NCBI GenBank assembly: GCA_022494885.1
Contig: JAGVSM010001209.1
Location: 62,001-126,000, forward strand
Direction: 5' to 3'
DNA length: 64,000 bases
From: Micrasema longulum
Taxonomy: Eukaryota; Arthropoda; Insecta; Trichoptera; Brachycentridae
Made by a program: the position numbers and the translations under genes
Shown: positions 1-12,154 of the stretch, in pieces
Layout: each line of letters opens with the position of its first letter
Position numbering within the stretch: position 1 is the first letter of the stretch
Notes under the pieces: generated by a model
The model's database searches: none
Told to the model about the DNA's origin: nothing
What the model saw: the letters and a program-made list of their open reading frames with translations, nothing else

Positions 1-51
1 CATAAAGTTTGGGTATGTAGGAATAGTTTATATATATTTTTATTTGTTTAT

Positions 52-250
52 TCCGTATAATTTTTAAAGCACCATTTTTGTAGAAAATCACCTCAAAGGC
101 GCTGTACAATAAACATTCCAACACAACCTGCTGCTACAGGGTGCATATGTGATTGGGATTTTAGTTCCCCTTTTCTAACAGATTATTTTTAATTTAAAAA
201 ATACATAGGAGCTAGATAATAACATGTCTTGCAGCTACAGAGCGCACGCA
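52..250 (+). repeat. Dispersed repeat D, copy 1
   Basis: The stretch resembles, in opposite orientation, 48,310-48,430, and part of it resembles 4,505-4,575. Shared blocks include a 'caccatttttgtag' block, a 'gctgtacaataaacatt' block and a 'gcagctacagagcgca' block. A further piece of the last block recurs at 545-580. No protein coding is visible. The family is not recognised; it is probably an old transposon piece. Confidence 0.5.
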
Positions 251-840
251 TGGTTACAATCTATCCCCTTTTATTTTACATTTTTTTTACCAAGAAGTAT
301 TTTTAATAAAAAATTAAAATCTAAAACAAAGTTTATAACAAAAATAATAATAATAATAATCATAATAATAATAATAAATTGTGTTTCAGTAATTTGTCTA
401 AATAGTGAAGAGCCAATTCTATCATCTAAAACAAAACATTTTTAATAAAAGGAAAATTCCTAAAAAAATTTAACTGAAGTACAAAATAAAAGTAAATAAA
501 TAAAACCAACTTTTAAGGATAGAACATTTCAGATATTATCTAGATTACAATATCTCTTGCAGCTACAGAGCGCATGGACAGTTAGAAATATTATATACCC
601 ACAGTTTATTACGTAATAAAGTTTTTAGATAAATAAAAAAACTTATTCAACCATAAACTGTGATTATTTTTTATATAAAAAACAACAAATGTTATATAAA
701 TAATAACATAACAAAAATAGAAGATTCAATAATTTTTTTTCAGAAATATATTGATGGACATGTTTCACAATAAACTGGAAATATAAAATATAAAATATTC
801 TATTATAAAGAAAATAAGAGCACTGTAAGAAGGTAAGGGA
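251..840. other. AT-rich stretch with an AAT microsatellite
   Basis: It holds an (AAT)n tract at about 341-377 with one interruption and a short piece of repeat D at 545-580. Otherwise it is low-complexity A/T sequence with no coding or RNA signal that I can support. Confidence 0.5.
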
Positions 841-1170
841 TGAGGGGGATTTTTTGAATTTGATGAATTCGAAATTTACTTACGATCATAATAAAAATAA
901 TATTTGTTAAATAATACGATTTTGTTGGATTGAATGATACTGTTATTTAACAAAATACATGTGACGCGTTTCGTCTTGTTAGGAAATTACCAAAATAACT
1001 TAAATGTAAACAAAGTTTCCGCACAATAATTGCTGTTTAATGATATACGTCCATAATAGTATTAATATGTTATGAAGGTATTTAACAAGTATTGAGAATT
1101 TTTATATAGACCAAGAAAAGAAGAGTAATTAAAAAACAATTAGAATATACTGAGTTTTTATTAGGTACAT
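840..1170 (+). repeat. Dispersed repeat G, copy 1
   Basis: The part at 950-1,120 parallels 63,808-64,000 in the same orientation, with shared blocks such as 'gtttcgtctt' followed by 'ttaggaaatta', 'gctgtttaatgat' and 'aacaagtat'. It looks like the 3' part of a transposon whose upstream part is seen at 63.57 kb. The two copies are clearly diverged. Confidence 0.45.
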
Positions 1171-1880
1171 TATGGGTATATTGGGAAAGCCATGCATTAT
1201 TTTTAATATTTTAATTTGTAATTCAACCAATTATCTGCATGTGTTGGCGGTGTATTTTAAGAGAATATTTTATTACATGAAAAATATTTATTGTTTTGTT
1301 ACAATGTACAGGGTCCAACTAAGGGGGCTAATAAGGGTGAGCTTATTCATTCTATCTGCTGATATATTTAAATAATTTAAATGAAATAATAAATATGGAG
1401 TTTATTTATAAAAGTATTAAAGTAACAGAGGCGATGTACGAGTATCATAGTATACACAGTAAAAAAGTGTAATACTTAGTACATTTTTATAATTTAGAAA
1501 AGAAGTGATTAAAATGTATTGTTGGTTACGGTATAACTAAAATTTTCAAATTTTATTTGTAAAACTATTTTTAAAAAATACATGAAATTACGTAATCAAG
1601 CTGTTATTTGTGGCTCATCGCTTGTGAGTCAGTCACCTATTTGATGATTGAAGACGAATTATTCAAGTTACGTCCCCCGGGTAAATGGGTACTTAATGCA
1701 ATGGTAACAGAATGGTAATTGGAGTGTGGGAACTAATGCGCAGCTTCCCTAATGTTTAACTGCAGCTAATATCCTCGGGAGTTATGATAGTAACACAACA
1801 TTTCGGAACAATTTCAAGTTATAACCCATTCGCGAAACGGGTGACTGCACCGGTTATGACCGTTGCCCAATGCAAGCATA
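1171..1880. other. No gene seen; slightly GC-richer patch at 1,600-1,870
   Basis: No coding region or repeat is supported. The patch at 1,600-1,870 is less AT-rich than its surroundings and has no detectable copy elsewhere in the window. It could be single-copy non-coding sequence. Confidence 0.35.
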
Positions 1881-2215
1881 ACCATCATAACACATGGAGG
1901 GGTACTTTGGGGTTATAATTTCGTATTTTTTAAGCACGTTTCGGATAAATCGGAGTTGCATCTAGACTACCAAATCAATTTTATCCTACTAAGTGAAAAA
2001 TTTACTTCCCTCTTTTTCTTAATCGAAGAAGTACATCTTATTTTTTTCTGGATTACATTCTACCTGCGAAAAGGTGTAAAAGCTATGAAAGGTTTTTTGG
2101 GTAGCATTGCTCGTTCAACAATGAGCAATATCCCCTTGTATGTGAACACCGTCAAGGAGACTTAAGTCCTCCGATGCGGTATGCGGTGCGTGGTGCGCAA
2201 ACTGTAGCTGTTATT
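1881..2215 (+). mobile_element. LINE 3' end (RNase H-type family), 5'-truncated copy
   Basis: The stretch matches the region downstream of the reverse transcriptase/RNase H remnant at 39,240-39,500 and the inverted copy at 46,906-47,170. Shared landmarks are a 'ttcactTccctcttttt' block, a tryptophan-isoleucine-threonine triplet in the common frame, and the final 'gatgcggtatgcggt' block. An open frame of about 100 codons (1,863-2,165) runs through it, but this is 3'-end retrotransposon sequence rather than a host gene. It is a decayed fragment of an I/R1/LOA-like non-LTR retrotransposon. Confidence 0.6.
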
Positions 2216-2880
2216 TGATTAAATGTAATAAATTATCCGAAGAACACAAGAAAAATCAGAAACCAAATCAATGAAGTTAAAGCAGTAAAGTCATGTTTTT
2301 AAAGTTATGTAGATAAACGACCTCTTCCCTATTGTTAAACCAAACGAATAATATGTGGATCATTTTGGTTACATAAAGGTTAGATGCTTAGTTTTAAGCA
2401 TCAGTTTCAATCCAGAGTCTTTAAATATTCAAGTGTGAACACATTTTTAAAATAAATACATTGTGTCGACTATTTGGAGCAACTCTCAACAAAATTTTCA
2501 TCAACCTACCCATACTTCCCATTTCCTAGCGCGCTCCACGAAACAATAACCACGCGTATGTGTGCCAGAAAAAACGTTTATTCTTCAGTACACTAATAAC
2601 GTTTAACTAGTTTTTTCTTCATTTTTAATATTATTATTAACTAAAAACTTTTAAATACTTTTTTATTTTGATTTTTAATTTTTAAACAATTTCCATTTGT
2701 GTTTTTTTTTTCCTTCTCTTTTTTGTACTTATTATTTTTGTACTAAAAACAGTTTATTGATAACTTTAGATATAATTATAATATAATATGGAAACTTCAC
2801 TGGTCCATTAGAGTTAAATCTAACTGTGTAAAATATAAAACTATGTAACCGTACTATATGTTTCCTGAATAAAAGAAAAA
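2216..2880. other. AT-rich, nothing supported
   Basis: No repeat copy, coding region or RNA signal was recognised. A minus-strand open frame at 2,732-2,926 is AT-driven and has no recognisable domain. Confidence 0.4.
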
Positions 2881-2884
2881 AAAA

Positions 2885-3245
2885 GTTAAGTGCTCCCAAC
2901 AAACTATAACAACCGAGCTGTGCCAACGTCTACTCAGACCACCATCTCCATACGATATGTGCCAGCGTCACGATACTACCAGGTTCCAGCATCGCGTCAC
3001 GCCTCGTCATCAGCAGGTTAGTGGAGTTACGCAATCTTTCAACCCCCAAAAATACCGTTTACTCTCTAAGTTATCCTCCTCGGGACTAGGTATTTCTTCA
3101 CATCTCGTCCCCTCCTCAACACCGACCATATCAGGATTCGAACCTGAGACCTATTGTCTGGTAGGTAAACGCGCAGACTTTTTGACTACAAGGCGGATTA
3201 ATAAAAGACGAGTGAAATTTGAAATAACCAGTGAGCGGTTACCGG
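2885..3245 (-). mobile_element. tRNA-derived SINE, family C, full-length-like
   Basis: Read on the minus strand, the element begins with a tRNA-like head at about 3,200-3,125. It has an A-box region followed by a B-box (GGTTCGAATCC, seen as its complement at 3,133-3,145). The body runs on to about 2,885. The head resembles that of SINE family B but the body is different and GC-richer. The plus-strand open frame of 100 codons across it is a by-product of this composition. Confidence 0.55.
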
Positions 3246-4070
3246 TCGCTCACTCTTGATTTTTAAGTTAAACAACCATGTGCATAAATATTATACATTA
3301 TCATCGCTCCCCTTTACACTAGATATATATGTACATTTTTATTATTTATATTACAAAACGCACAATGAAAATAACAAAAACCTAACATAAGCTGTACATT
3401 TGTGGAGCAGTTGATTTAATATTGGTTTGGGCGAATAAGACAATTCGTTTTACTTCTACCTAGCTCTACTATTAATTTTTTTAGTAGCATTTTTAAACAT
3501 TTTCTCGTTATTAATTGTTTTAATAGATAGTGAAGTAGGTTATAGATTTACTAAAAATCAAAAATACTCAAAATCCGTTTGTCCGAAAGTGGTATTAATT
3601 TGTATTTGTTTAAGTTGTCTTTGTCTTGAGGATATAGCGATTTTATTATTTTTGATTTATAATTAAATTTTTTGTTTGATTTAACCTATAAAGTCTTTTT
3701 TAAATGAAAATTGCAATGACATACATTATTTTAATTGTTGATTTACTGTGAGAAAGCCAATCTCTTTATAAATAAAGCCGGTTCGTAACGTGCATCTTTA
3801 CCCTATCAGTATTTTGCCAAGGAGATTCGGATAAAGGTTCCACTCGGTGCTAACTCGGGTTTAACTTGAGCCAGAGGTTTCGCTAAGTTTTATGGACTTC
3901 CACTGCACTAAAGCGAACTCTAATAAACTAAAACTACGAAGGTACATCTAGCTGTAAATTGTTAACTCTTCTGAGCATTTGTAATAATTAATGACTGTCC
4001 ACATTTCGAATCCAAGTATTTTTTAATCGACTTTAAAAGTGGAAATCGAATATTTAAAAATAAATAATAA
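3246..4070. other. No gene seen
   Basis: AT-rich sequence. The part at 3,790-3,960 is somewhat GC-richer and without copies in the window. No coding frame is supported. Confidence 0.4.
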
Positions 4071-4074
4071 ACAA

Positions 4075-4455
4075 ACAATGTTTTGAGTAGGTTAAAATTT
4101 TTGTACACTGGCTGGATTTCACCCCCTGTGTAGTCATGAAGACCTAAAGTTATTGCAACGGGGAGAAAAACACGTTTTTTAGAATAGAATATGGAAGTAA
4201 ATGTTAAATGAAGAGAGTATAAAAATAATCTAAAAGAATGCCTTGAGACGGGTTATGCCCAGTAAGGTGTTCGTACAAAAAAAAAAAAAAAACACGTAAA
4301 ATAAATTACTTTTTTTTAAGTGGCCACCTTAACCAGACAATGACACGTCTTCAACCCAGCAGTAAATACTTAAACTTCCAGATTTCTTTCTTAAAAACGT
4401 TTTTCCTCTCTGTTGCAATACATTTAAATGCTCAATAACTTTAGAATAAAGTTTT
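4075..4455 (+). mobile_element. Foldback element family, degenerate copy
   Basis: The left end carries the family terminus 'caatgttttgagta' followed by a 'ctggattTc' block. The right end carries 'taagtggccacctta', 'aaacttcca' and 'cctctctgttgcaa', the inverted counterparts of the left-arm blocks. The middle is decayed and contains an A tract at 4,277-4,291. Other copies are listed at 7.0, 12.2, 24.0, 24.4, 27.2, 30.1, 43.8, 56.4, 57.7 and 59.3 kb. Confidence 0.55.
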
Positions 4456-4504
4456 TTTTTTGTTAAAAAATGTACCCTTGTGTTATCATCATCATAATTT
4501 TAAC

Positions 4505-4760
4505 AACGTATAGGGATGTTTATTGTACAGAGCCCTTCAAGTAATTTTTATAAAAATGGTGATCTGTAGATTATTTAAGAATAATTATATATATGGGCAC
4601 TGGCAACACCAAGTGCCAGACTTTTCAAGACACCAAACTAACACGTCTCAAACCACTACGAAACGGAAATTGAAATAAGGTTTTCTCCAATCAGCGCTGA
4701 TACTAGACGTGTAACGTAACGTAATCATCGACACTCGACACAAAACGTAATTTCAGATTA
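4505..4760 (-). repeat. Piece of dispersed repeat D plus unassigned DNA
   Basis: The part at 4,505-4,575 matches repeat D in inverted orientation ('gtttattgtacaga', 'aaaaatggtgat'). The part at 4,590-4,760 is less AT-rich and holds 'ccaatcagcgctgat', a CCAAT-like block. No gene is supported. Confidence 0.35.
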
Positions 4761-5029
4761 TTTATTGTAACAGCTTAATTCAATCAGCATTGTCTACATT
4801 TCTCATTATGATATTCGAACAAACGTTAAATTTAGTAACAAAATTAGGAATAAAACTACATGTAAGAATTTTTTATTTGAATACACCCAACCAATGTAAT
4901 TTTTTGATTCTAGTAAGTTTAATGTTAATATTTTACGAACACAGTTCACTACAACAACAGTTCACTACATAACCAATGTACATATTTATCAGGAGATAGA
5001 TCTTCACATTGTTTGTTTGTACCCTATTC

Positions 5030-5300
5030 GTTCCCTCAACTCGTGTTTCAGTCATTATCATCAGTATGTCCTAATCAGGACCCATAAGTGAACGGAGTAC
5101 TGCAAATTTAGCGTATCTTGATCATTCATTACATGAAGGTAAGGTGATCAACACTATGCATCAGATGTTAGTCCAACAACAGTGAAATATTTTCATTGTA
5201 AAACCACCTTTAAAGCAATAATTTATATCCACCTTGTCAGGAATCGAACCCGGGACCCTAAGCAAAAAATATAACTAATACGTCTCCTACGGTATATTTT
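5030..5300 (-). mobile_element. tRNA-derived SINE, family B
   Basis: The B-box is seen in complement ('ggaatcgaaccc') at about 5,240-5,252. The family-B body block 'catgaaggtaaggtgat' is at 5,133-5,149 and the 3' tail of ATG/TGA-like repeats is seen as 'cattatcatca' near 5,053. The A-box end next to the LINE at 5,300 is degraded. Other copies lie at 6.4, 8.9, 10.5, 15.9, 18.9, 22.6, 28.1, 32.6 and 49.2 kb. Confidence 0.6.
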
Positions 5301-6367
5301 CGTCAGAGTGTTTCTATACTTTCTCGGGTGTCCCGCAAGGGTCTAACCTGGTTCCATTGCTGTTATCTATTTTTATGAATAATATTAAAAATGTAATTTT
5401 GAACTCGCATTTTCTATTATTTGCGGACGATTTAAAACTTTTCTTAAAGGTGACAACTTCCGATAATTTTTGTCTTTTCCAAGCGGATATATCTAATGTA
5501 TTTGAATGGGGTGGATGAGGTTTAATGTTTCCAAGTGCTCGGTCACGTCCTTCATTAGGGCTCAAAAAACTATATTTTTTTGCTACAAAATGAATTACCA
5601 GAATCTGCTACGAACATTGAATGTTAAGAATCTGGCCGTTAAATTTGTGGGCACCCTTACATTTCATGAACACAGAGATAATCAGTGGTAATGCATCAAA
5701 TATGTTAGGATTTGTTCTGCGTACTGTCAGGGTTTTCAAAAATACCCGCGAACTGAGAACTCTTTAAAACTTCTTCGTGCAAAGTAGAAGCAAGAGTGGT
5801 TCGATGATTTGGGGGCCACATGAACTGAAGTACTCTCTTATCATAGAGAAAATTCATAAAAAGTTTCTGAGATATCTTAACATGAGATATAGCGGGTATT
5901 TTCCTTGACTCTACCCGACCGAGTTTCTCTGGGGTGTGCTTGGCTAAATCAGTTTAGAGACTAGATGGAATGTGTATTTAACTATACATTTTTTCGATTG
6001 TTGCGCGGTATAATCGATGATTTTGATAATCTTATGTGCATTGGTTTTTATGTTCTTGATAATAAAATTACTTAAAACAGTGTTAGCATAGATTGTTTCA
6101 AATTCCGAGAGAGAGGACCAACTTGCCAATGGTTATGCCTGTTGGAAGGGCTACCGCTACGTTGAACAACGTTGCTCTGGATGTTAATCTGTTCCACGTA
6201 TCTCAAGGGGTTTTCCGGAGCAGGATTCTCCTACTATTTTGACAATAGTCTCTTCATGTATATTTTGTCTTTTTATAATAAGATGTTCTTCTTTAATTTT
6301 ATTTGGCAATGTATATTCGTTATACGTTATTCGAAATAAATTAATGGAATTGAATTGAAAAAAAAAT
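5300..6367 (+). mobile_element. Decayed Jockey/CR1-like LINE, reverse transcriptase C-terminal half
   Basis: Translation in shifting plus frames gives the reverse transcriptase motif SGVPQGS (about 5,322-5,342), then LLFADD (5,414-5,431), the catalytic Y/F-x-D-D box with both aspartates kept. Thumb-type motifs follow ('NLMF', 'LRTVRVF', 'ERTNLLANGY' near the end). Several stops and frameshifts break it. It is 5'-truncated and ends with a TGAATTGAATTG-type tail and an A tract at about 6,350-6,367. The same family recurs inverted at 42,336-42,880. Confidence 0.8.
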
Positions 6368-6404
6368 ATGAAGAAAAATATTTCTACCGCATTGCAGCGT
6401 TAAA

Positions 6405-6505
6405 CGCATATTTCATATCAACCCTGCAACTTAAAACATGGTAGGCAAACGTGCCAAACACTACAGTACAAGTCAGTCTTATCTCCATTCGATTTCCTCC
6501 AACAA
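6405..6505 (-). mobile_element. SINE family B, head fragment
   Basis: The complement of the tRNA-like head is readable ('catggtaggcaaacgtg' followed by 'cagtcttatctccattcga'). The B-box is mutated. It lies directly after the LINE tail. Confidence 0.45.
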
Positions 6506-6509
6506 GATT

Positions 6510-7030
6510 TTACCTGATAGCAGCTATCGAGTCGATAATATAATAATTGTCTAAGATTCTAGTTACGTTTCGTACACAGCACTGTATTTTTCTTTCAGCT
6601 GGACACAGACAAACGAAACTAAATAAAACTGCAGCTTATACACGATTTCATGGTGAACTTTATACTCCAAAACCAATATTTTCTAAAATTGCTGAAAATG
6701 TTTTTTGCTTACAAGAGCGGGGTAAAATGCATCGCTTGTAAAGTGCAAATACGAACGTCTTTCTTATCAGAAAAGTTTTGAAGAGAGATTTACACTTGCG
6801 TCAGTAAGGCTTTCATCTACTTAATCTTCACAACATTCTACACCCACAAAGTTAATCAGAAAGTTTTCACATTTTGATCTAGGTATTTTAGAATATGATT
6901 TTCTCATTAGTTTTACAATTTATAACATTTTTGTAATGACGTTATCGTTACACGATTGTATGTTTATTGTGATTTGTATGACATTAAAATTTGACAATGA
7001 TTACCTAAAATATTTTAAAGGAAATAATAA
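6510..7030. other. No gene seen
   Basis: AT-rich sequence with a plus open frame of 64 codons at 6,547-6,741 that shows no recognisable domain. No repeat copies were noticed. Confidence 0.35.
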
Positions 7031-7034
7031 TTAA

Positions 7035-7570
7035 TATCAGCAATGTTTTGAGTATTTCTAACTCCAGCCTGTCTACAAACATTTGGTTATAATCAAAACA
7101 TTATCGATAGTATAATTGATAGTATAAATGTTTTTAAACGATAACAAGCGTACAAAGCGTGTCATGTTAAAGTCATTACATGAATGTTATCAATTGTAAA
7201 TCAAATGATAAAATCACATTCTAAAATACATAGATCAAAATTTGAAGACTTTTGGTTTTTTATTGACGGTGAAGAGTGTATAAAAATAAGTATAAATAGG
7301 AAAAGTGTTTTCAGGCGTTGCCTAGTAGGTGAAATAATTAAGCCAGATGAATCTCACGTACGTAAATAAAGGTATCAACTCTGTTACTTCATAAAAGTCA
7401 ACAGACGGAAGATTTGGAGAAATGTGGATGTTTAAACAAAGGGGAAAATGGTGAATGTTACGCAATGTGTAAAGTGGCAAACCAGCCAATGAATAGCCCT
7501 GTAAATGCGTAAACCTCCATATTACATTCTTGAAAAAAAATCCTCCTCCGTTGCAACAAATTAAGATAGT
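7035..7570 (+). mobile_element. Foldback element family, copy
   Basis: It starts with abutting inverted termini ('caatgttttgagta' ... 'tcaaaacattat', 7,037-7,100). The internal block 'ttttcaggcgttgcctagta' follows at 7,308-7,327, and the right arm carries 'cctccatatta' and 'ccgttgcaac' to about 7,565. The small open frame at 7,184-7,369 lies inside the element and is repeated in other copies, so it is not a gene. Confidence 0.65.
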
Positions 7571-8875
7571 TTTATTTTATTTATTTATTTGAATAAATAC
7601 TCAGTGAGCATTTTTATTAACGATGTACAATGAACATATGATAAAAATCGCATCGTTTCTCAATCTATCTCACAAACCGCACGATCACTCACCCTTTTAA
7701 TACCTATTAACTAAACTTTTACACTGAGTAAACAAAAACGCTTTCATCACTCAACTCAGTACTTCAGTTCTACGAAGTTAGGACTTATCTACCTTGATAA
7801 ATCTGAATAAAATTATAAATAAATAAACGAAATAAATTTGATAAATTGTTTTTTTTTACATTCATTTATTAAAACCCAAAGAGCTTTTATATATACAGAG
7901 GTTCAAATCATTAATTCTTATTCAAATCATATCAAATCATTATTATTGAATTTAACTCTCTTATATGATATTTTAAAAATATTTTTATATGCTCGTAAAT
8001 AATTTTAATCTGTTTATTAGTATGTCTACAAAAAGTATTATATAGTCATGAAAAACTTCAATAATATGAAATAAATTTTCTGTTGTTTTTCCTAATAAAA
8101 AAAATTTATTAAAAAATATATATCAAAATGGAATTTGAAACGAAAAAAAATGTACGTATTAAAAAAAACTAGAAACTCAATTATTATTAAAAATATTAAG
8201 AATAATTGGTTCTTAAAGTTTGAAAAAGTCATCGCAAATACACCTTGTATTTTCTGTCTCATAATATATTATACCTTGTTAAAGGCGTTAATTTTCATGA
8301 CAAGTAAATAAATTTAGTGAAGAAACTTGATTTTCGTTTAAAAAATATTATTTGAAATATGAATGAACATGATAGGAAGACTATCAGTCTGACTATTTTG
8401 GCTGTGTGGGGGAGTGTTTTCACTGGAAACTGAATATTTAGAGCTAATCGAATATGAGAATAACCGAGTATGAAAACTATTCGATGACTGTTACATATAC
8501 ACCCCACTGCGTAGTACTTATGTCCTCAAAGTAGGGTATTACTAACTCTCCAAAGTATCAGTAGAATTGTAGGCATCCCTTAGGACCCAATCACAGAAGA
8601 GTATTGGTAATAGTATACCGCGCAAACTGCCTATTGGACTTATAAGCGGATAATGAGTTGAATGCAACGCAGCACTTTTCCTTACTACTAATGGTTCAGA
8701 CCCATCATGGGCCAAGTGAAAATTTACTAGATTTCCAACGGGTATATTTAATAAAGGTTATACGGCAAAAAAATATATCATCGACCTATTTTTTTTTTTT
8801 TTTGGGCAGCTTTCTTAGTGTAATGGCATTCAAACCTAAATTCGAAATTTTTGAATAAGTATTTAACAAACAATG
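7571..8875. other. AT-rich, nothing supported
   Basis: No coding region or recognised element. The part at 8,470-8,650 is less AT-rich but shows no domain or repeat match in this window. Confidence 0.4.
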
Positions 8876-8879
8876 TTTT

Positions 8880-9140
8880 TGACTTTATTCAGAAAATGCC
8901 TAGCGGCTAAGCTTATTAAACCACCATTAAAATCATGCCATTATCCGCATTCACCAATGTAAGGGTAATCAGTCTTACGCTTCGAGCGCTATCCCTGTGA
9001 CAACCAAATTATTGGAGTAAAAACCCTATTAAACAATTAGTGTTTCATGTGAACCTTGCGATAAATTGAACTCGGGCCACAAACATAGTAGGTGAACACG
9101 CTACACTCTGAGATAATCTTAACTCGGTTCCCTCTTTCAA
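8880..9140 (-). mobile_element. SINE family B, old copy
   Basis: The head is seen in complement ('aattgaactcgggcc' for the B-box, then 'tagtaggtgaacacgct' for the A-box side) at 9,060-9,110. The body block 'gtaagggtaatcagtctta' lies at 8,960-8,978. It is diverged from the other copies. Confidence 0.5.
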
Positions 9141-10335
9141 GGTTTTTTCATCTGAGAGTAACCATAGAGTAAAAAAAAACGCCTTCAAGATTCTTGTTCT
9201 ATTTCACATACAGATCTGTAGTTTCCATCCTCCAGGACATGATTAAAAATACATTTTAAGCACTTCAGAAAAAAAATATTTTATTTTATTTGGCTTAATT
9301 CATACAAAATATTTTGTAAATAATACTTTACAATTTGTATTTACGATGTATATGATGATACTATTATGCAGAAAGAAGACGACAATAGGAACTTGTACCA
9401 TTTCCCCTAAGTCAATAAACCGACTACCTTGCCTTTCAGGGGCTTAATATTTGAATAAACTGTTTCAACTAGCTTAAGATGAAGCTTTACTTAAGCATAA
9501 GTTAGATAATGGGCACTTACATACATAGTATGCAAATACAATACAGTCGGGACTTTTTTCTATTTTAGAGAGGGATACGAAGGGATGTATTCAGAAACTA
9601 CTAAATTTTAATGTATAAATTTACAAATATCATATTTTGCTAGGGCATAAAACTATGTTCGTCTGGGAGCTATGTTTGAAGCTTAACTAGAATTTCATAT
9701 TCACGTCACTGTCTGTTGCGATCCGTCCAAAATGTAAGGATTTGTCTCAATTTCAAAGGTCAGCAGCTAAGGTGTTTCTTCTTCTCATTAGTGGAAAACA
9801 GACTTGACATGGTTCAGAAGACATTTTAAGATATATTTATTTAAGTAGGTACGGATAATATCAGTGGTTGTACTCGTCAGACTTCGTACTGGTAATGCTT
9901 GGTTACAGTTGTTTTGAGAAAAGAAGAAATGCATATTTACTCATATATTTCTTCCGATTAATACGTCGTACCATGGTCAAAGCGCAATCGACAATATGTC
10001 TATTAATATTCCTAATGATTACCTTAGATATTGGCGCGACATAAGCTGTTTTATCTTCCCGCTTGTGGAATCAGACTGCAAATAATAATGCTTCTAGGAA
10101 AAAAAATGCCTTTATTAAATCTCATCGGATATTGACGTCTTTCTTTTGAGAGAATAGTTTCCATTAACTCTAAATATCGGGTATTTTGATTATGCCATTT
10201 TCCAAATTAAAATTGAATTGTATTTTTGAAAATTATTTTTATTTATTGACAGTACACTAGGTCAACTAATTTTAACTACTTTTGCATGATTTTCACACGA
10301 AAGTAGCCACTAAATAAACAAAAACAATCTTGAAG
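9141..10335. other. No gene seen; unexplained less AT-rich part at 9,690-10,090
   Basis: No long frame survives. The 9,690-10,090 part has a more even base mix and broken short frames on the plus strand, which may be a worn-out transposon. I cannot name it. Confidence 0.3.
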
Positions 10336-10337
10336 AC

Positions 10338-10530
10338 GGCTTCCGTGATATGGTGGTTTAAACGTTTAACTCACGCACGAAAGGTTCTGAGCTCGATTTC
10401 CTATCAGAATACAAAAATTAAATGTTACTTTCCTGCAAGCCTTGCCTGAGTGTTTTGTTCTGGAATTCGCACACACTGGTTGAGTCTCTTAGCTTGTTGT
10501 AGTGCAAAAATAAATAAATTAAAAATTATC
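10338..10530 (+). mobile_element. tRNA-derived SINE, family A, old copy
   Basis: A tRNA-like head ('ggcttccgtgatatggtgg', mutated B-box 'gctcgatttcc') is followed by the family-A body ('ttgagtctcttagcttgttg') and an A/T-rich tail of AAATA repeats. Many substitutions compared with the copy at 20,285-20,437 suggest an old insertion. Confidence 0.6.
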
Positions 10531-10544
10531 ATGGTTTGGATTGC

Positions 10545-10905
10545 ATTGGTACACTAACCACAACATATATTTTCACCCCTTTTTTTGATACATGAAGGTA
10601 AGATGATAAGTTGCCAGTTCAGGGGATATAAAATATTATAATATTTGTATTTTGTTGGAAATTTGCACATTTTATATATTATTATTCTAAAAATTATTGA
10701 TTGCGTCTATGGTGTACGGGCTTATTTCACATATATCGCGCCTATCCACTCGGTCTTGTAAAATAAGGGTGGGTGGGTACTTATTTATTATTTTCTTCTT
10801 TGGTTTTATTTATTTAATTTCTACTCACGGGAAAAAAAATTGCTAAAAAATCAAGTGGAAATTAGTCGGCCTCATAGTGTTATGGTTTAGTTATTCGGAT
10901 TAATT
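10545..10905. mobile_element. SINE family B fragments
   Basis: The body part at 10,545-10,640 (minus orientation, 'catgaaggtaagatgataag') and a head part at 10,843-10,890 (plus orientation, 'aagtggaaattagtcggcct') are separate pieces of the same family. The sequence between them is AT-rich. Confidence 0.4.
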
Positions 10906-12150
10906 TTTGTTTGTTGAAATTTTGACGCTCAAATCAATGAACTGAAAGGAACGGTTTCATACAAAAAGACACAACCTCATCTATCAGCGAAAACAGTTTA
11001 ATATGATATTTTTTCATTTTTATGGCGGGGGGGAGGGGGGGGGGTGGCTACGTTATGATAAAAAATAACAACTAATCGCTAAAACAGATAATTTAATTTG
11101 AGCAAAAAATAGTTACAGGTGGAAAACGTTTCATTACTATTAAGTGATCTGCTGACATTTCATTTAATAAAATGTAAACTGTAAAATTCTGGAGAGAATC
11201 GACATAATTTTAATTCATCAACTATTAAAATAACCGGGAATCACTATTTACCAATACTAACCAATCAACGTATGTATTATGTACGAACGAAGAAAAAGCA
11301 GTATTTATAATCATTAACAAACAAATGGCAGAAAGGGTAGATTTATGAGCAAACAGAAAAAAGTAAGTATTTGGTTTATTAATTTATAAGTGGATTGCCT
11401 GTATTAAGGACAAATAAATAAATTGAAAAATTCTATAGAAATGTTAAAATATCGGTATAATTTCGATCAAAATCAGTAGGGGTGGCAACGCTGCAGTTGG
11501 CAATATCTCAATGTTATTATTTTGAATTACAGATTCTTCGCTATTCAATGTTTATTTTATTTTATTTTATTTGGGATTTTTACAGCTATTACATATACAA
11601 AATAAGTAGAAAAATCTTAACAATGCTAAAGCCAATTAAAAAATCCACTGTGAATATAATGACACATAATATATAAGAAAAGAAGTTTAGTTAATGAAAT
11701 TTGTTCTGTTGGTCTATATATATTGGCTTTGTCTTTTATGTTTTTTTTAGTTTATATTGTTTATTATGTTAATGATAATTAGGTTAATTGGATTGATTAC
11801 GTTTTTTTATTGTTATTATTATGTTAACTTTGTTATATAGTTAATTTAAGGCATGTTTCACATTTTGTAAAATGTTTCCCACCCCAGGTGAGGGAACATT
11901 ATTCTTTATAAAAAAAAAATACAAACAATGTAAAAGTATAAATAAATAAATTTGATTGAACACTTTTTTACCGCGCAAAATTGTGTTGAGCTGCAAAGAA
12001 CAAAATTTTCAATGAAAAGTACAATGAAAGCCTTTCAAATCTTATGACGTTTCACGGTTCGATTGTAAGGAAATATTAAACCGCCGCAAAATTAGTAACT
12101 ATATAAATATTGATATCAAATTTGCAAAAGTAAAGAAAGGCACTTGTGAC
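10906..12150. other. No gene seen; G tract and AT-rich 3'-tail-like sequence
   Basis: A nearly pure G run interrupted by a single A lies at 11,027-11,044. The part at 11,690-11,960 is T-rich and ends with an ATAAATAAATAAAT-type tail, like the 3' untranslated ends of LINEs elsewhere in the window, but I see no coding part. Confidence 0.35.
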
Positions 12151-12154
12151 ATAA

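Noticed and set aside
2957..3259. 100-codon plus frame in GC-richer sequence
   Set aside because: It overlaps a minus-strand tRNA-derived SINE with a clear B-box.
7184..7369. Open frame with ATG, 61 codons
   Set aside because: It lies inside the foldback element and parallel frames occur in other copies (12,194; 24,330), so it is repeat sequence rather than a gene.
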